From NCBI GenBank assembly GCA_945483525.1, contig CALYRV010000080.1:1-7851 (forward strand): a stretch of 7,851 nucleotides of DNA. Reading direction: 5' to 3'. Shown here piece by piece: positions 6,338 through 7,851 of this stretch. Source of the DNA: an uncultured Verrucomicrobiota bacterium (GTDB lineage: Bacteria; Verrucomicrobiota; Kiritimatiellia; RFP12; UBA1067). Under the pieces are notes generated by a model that saw only the letters and a list, made by a program, of their open reading frames with translations, ran no database searches and was not told where the DNA came from. A program made the translations under genes and the position numbers. The first letter of the stretch is position 1. Each line of letters opens with the position of its first letter.

Positions 6338-7675
6338 TCACTTAACCATCTCGTCGATGTTCTTCGGCGGCTTCGACAGGAACGCCGAATAGACGAAGAG
6401 GTACGCGAGCGCAAGACCCGGGACAATGTAGGAGAACATATGGCCGAACTTGTCGGCGATGCCGTTCTGGATGAGCGGCAGAATTCCGCCGCCGACGACC
6501 ATCACCATGAAGAGACCCGAAGCGGCGGCCGTGTACTTGCCGAGCTTCTCGGTCGCGAGGTTGAAGGTCGAAGGCCACATGATCGAGGTCATGAGACCGC
6601 AGAGCGCGAAGAGGAGCGCCGTGAGCGGGACCTGGACCATCTCGAAGCCGGAGCCGGTGAACACGACCATCTTGGCCGCGACCGTGGTGACCTGGGTACC
6701 GACGATGATGAGCGCAATCGCGGTAGCAGTGGTAACGCTCATGAGGATGCGGCTTGAGATCTTGCCGCCGATGAAAGCGCCGATCGTACGTCCGACGAGC
6801 ATGAGGAACCAGTAGGTGCCGGCGGCCATGCCCGCGATCTTCGCAGCGTTCTTGGCGAGCTCGGCGTTGCCGGAGGTCATGAGCGGACCGTTCGCGGACG
6901 AGAGCCAGAGGTCCATCGTCGCGGGGATGCCAATCTCGATGCCGACGTACATGAAGATGCCGATGACGCCGAGGAGGCAGTGACGGAACTTGAGCGGCGC
7001 GAGCACCGGGATATCCTCGGTCGTGTTGCCCTGATCGGGATTCTTGATCGGAATGAAGGAGAGGATGACGAACGCCGCTGCGAAGACCGCGAGCGCGATG
7101 TATAGAACGAGATTGACATCAGCGACCATCGTCTCCTTGGTGATCTGACCGATCAGCGCGCCCACGAGAATCGGGGTCGCGGTGCCGGCGAGGGAGTTGA
7201 AGGTGGTGCCGATCATGTTCAGCTGGTTGCCGCGGTTACCGCCGCCGCCCAGGAGGTTGAGCATCGGGTTCACGACCATGTTGAGCATGCAGACCGCAAA
7301 GCCGCAGATGAAGGCACCGAGAAGGTACACGCAGAACGGAACGAGCGCGCTGCCGTCAGCCGCAAACGGAACCTTGCCCGAGAGGAACTGGATGCCGACG
7401 CCGATGAAACCCGTGGCGATACCAGCCATCGCGGTGAACTTATAACCCTTCTTGGCGAGCATTTTGCCGGCGGGAATGCCCATGAAGAGATACGCGGCAA
7501 AGTTCATCATGTTGCCCATCATGCCGAGCATGTTGGAGCCGTCGATACCCTTCTGCAGAAGCCAGACCTTACCCATCGGCGCGGCGAGATTCGTCACGAA
7601 CGAAATCATGCCGTAAATGAACATCATTGTGATGACGGCAACCCAGTTGGTGCCCTGCTTCTGCTGAGTATCCAT
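6338..7675 (-). CDS. Sugar transporter, FucP/GluP-like MFS (FHS) family
   Basis: Inner-membrane carrier of 445 residues, the size of 12-helix MFS proteins, with hydrophobic segments throughout. Family-specific blocks are LNMVVNPMLNLLGG (131-144) followed by NQLNMIGTTFNSLAGTATPILVGAL (150-174), matching the FHS pattern of an Asn-Pro helix and a downstream Asn-rich helix, and IMWPSTFNLATEKLGKYTAAASG (365-387) followed by VVGGGILP (393-400), matching the FucP C-terminal half. MYVGIEIGI (242-250) matches the YVGAE helix of GluP-type members. By eye against E. coli FucP, the two acids needed there for proton coupling (Asp46, Glu135) fall on uncharged residues here, the second on Asn132. The following galactokinase gene suggests galactose or glucose/galactose as substrate, but fucose or an amino sugar cannot be excluded. 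Start at 7675 has AAGGA 8 bases upstream and begins right behind a strong promoter, so it is the first gene of the unit. Confidence 0.9.
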   Translation of the reverse strand: MDTQQKQGTNWVAVITMMFIYGMISFVTNLAAPMGKVWLLQKGIDGSNMLGMMGNMMNFAAYLFMGIPAGKMLAKKGYKFTAMAGIATGFIGVGIQFLSGKVPFAADGSALVPFCVYLLGAFICGFAVCMLNMVVNPMLNLLGGGGNRGNQLNMIGTTFNSLAGTATPILVGALIGQITKETMVADVNLVLYIALAVFAAAFVILSFIPIKNPDQGNTTEDIPVLAPLKFRHCLLGVIGIFMYVGIEIGIPATMDLWLSSANGPLMTSGNAELAKNAAKIAGMAAGTYWFLMLVGRTIGAFIGGKISSRILMSVTTATAIALIIVGTQVTTVAAKMVVFTGSGFEMVQVPLTALLFALCGLMTSIMWPSTFNLATEKLGKYTAAASGLFMVMVVGGGILPLIQNGIADKFGHMFSYIVPGLALAYLFVYSAFLSKPPKNIDEMVK

Positions 7676-7683
7676 GTTTATGT

Positions 7684-7688
7684 TCCTT
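7684..7688 (-). promoter_or_regulatory. Ribosome binding site of the sugar transporter gene
   Basis: AAGGA on the minus strand, 8 bases before the ATG at 7675. Spacing is optimal. Confidence 0.8.
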
Positions 7689-7708
7689 ATTGAAGGTTAT
7701 TGTTAGGT

Positions 7709-7737
7709 ATTATATCGCAAAAGCCACGCGGAGTCAA
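7709..7737 (-). promoter_or_regulatory. Near-consensus sigma-70-type promoter of the transporter/galK unit
   Basis: Minus strand: -35 TTGACT at 7737-7732 (one base off TTGACA), 17-base spacer at 7731-7715, and -10 TATAAT at 7714-7709, a perfect match. A start of transcription near 7701-7702 is predicted, giving a leader of about 26 bases with AAGGA inside. Such a strong core promoter normally needs repression or a dedicated control element, and dyads overlap and precede it. Confidence 0.85.
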
Positions 7738-7750
7738 TGCCCTGCGTGGC
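7723..7750. promoter_or_regulatory. 7-bp inverted repeat overlapping the -35 element (candidate operator)
   Basis: GCCACGC at 7723-7729 and its exact complement GCGTGGC at 7744-7750 flank the -35 hexamer. The arm centres are 21 bases apart, about two helical turns, so both halves face the same side of the DNA. This is the geometry of a dimeric repressor site. On RNA the same arms could pair as a stem with a 14-base loop followed by TTTT, so a weak terminator of an upstream gene is an alternative. Confidence 0.6.
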
Positions 7751-7758
7751 GTTCACCC

Positions 7759-7766
7759 TTATCCCA
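7759..7766 (+). promoter_or_regulatory. Extra half-site TTATCCCA
   Basis: An exact copy of the TTATCCCA that forms the right half of the 19-base palindrome at 7773-7791 (at 7783-7790), placed 24 bases closer to the promoter. Together they look like a cluster of sites for one regulator. Confidence 0.5.
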
Positions 7767-7772
7767 CTTTTT

Positions 7773-7791
7773 CTGGGGTAATTTATCCCAG
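7773..7791. promoter_or_regulatory. 19-base near-perfect palindrome (candidate operator)
   Basis: CTGGGGTAATTTATCCCAG pairs end to end around a central T, with eight of nine positions matching and a single G/T mismatch at positions 6 and 14. It lies about 36 bases upstream of the -35 element. No matching regulator gene is in the window, so its family is unknown. Confidence 0.6.
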
Positions 7792-7817
7792 TTTTCAAAA
7801 AGCCCAATAAAACCCTA

Positions 7818-7833
7818 TGAAAATTTATTTTCA
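7818..7833. promoter_or_regulatory. 16-base AT-rich dyad upstream of the promoter
   Basis: TGAAAAT and ATTTTCA are exact inverted copies around a central TT. It may be a third regulator site, serve an unseen divergent gene beyond the window, or be a chance palindrome in AT-rich DNA. Confidence 0.4.
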
Positions 7834-7851
7834 CACCCCTTCTTTTTCGTC

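Noticed and set aside
5118..6392. 424-codon open frame on the plus strand
   Set aside because: Antisense to the galactokinase gene, Arg/Leu-rich with no motif, while the minus strand carries all GHMP kinase motifs in order.
7690..7716. Divergent plus-strand promoter (TTGAAG with TATATC)
   Set aside because: The spacer is only 15 bases and this strand runs away from any visible gene start; it overlaps the minus-strand -10.
7723..7750. Intrinsic terminator for a gene beyond the right edge
   Set aside because: The stem is only 7 bp, the loop is 14 bases and the T-run is four; the overlap with a near-consensus promoter makes an operator more likely. Kept only as an alternative.

Overview
The window is a compact bacterial gene cluster with all seven genes on the minus strand, so it reads from the right edge to the left. 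No gap between genes exceeds 57 bases, and one pair overlaps. Each gene except the FecR-like one can be placed in a protein family from motifs visible in its translation. There are no RNA genes, CRISPR arrays or insertion sequences. The only longer non-coding stretch is the 176 bases at the right end (7676-7851), which holds a strong promoter and several operator-like dyads.

Layout in transcription order: (1) control region 7676-7851; (2) sugar transporter of the FucP/GluP (FHS) branch of the major facilitator superfamily, 6338-7675; (3) galactokinase-family GHMP kinase, 5109-6293; (4) secreted acidic-tailed protein with a FecR-like beta-rich core, 3999-5060; (5) membrane-anchored SurA/PpiD-like folding factor, 2295-3944; (6) dUTPase, overlapping the previous stop codon; (7) peptide deformylase, 1264-1809; (8) NhaC-type Na+/H+ antiporter with an N-terminal signal peptide, cut by the left edge after 414 codons.

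The transporter and kinase form an uptake-plus-phosphorylation pair, most simply for galactose, like the transporter/galK pairing known in Bacteroides. The middle genes serve the envelope (FecR-like protein, folding factor), nucleotide hygiene (dUTPase) and protein maturation (deformylase). The only consensus-grade promoter I see is in front of the transporter. The short gaps would allow read-through into the rest, but internal promoters cannot be excluded.

The organism is not named by any marker here. A Gram-negative envelope, a mixed use of Shine-Dalgarno sites, secreted proteins with acidic Glu/Thr tails, a Bacteroides-like sugar transporter/galK pair and a NhaC with a signal peptide fit a member of the PVC group such as Kiritimatiellota or Lentisphaerota, possibly gut-associated. 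This is a guess from style, not a demonstrated placement.

The points most worth a second look are the multi-dyad control region, a family of short 6-7 base repeats in four consecutive gene leaders (clearest at 5059-5093), the apparent loss of both FucP proton-coupling acids in the transporter, and an unusual sugar-site motif in the kinase. I found no clear evidence of a wholly new multi-gene system.
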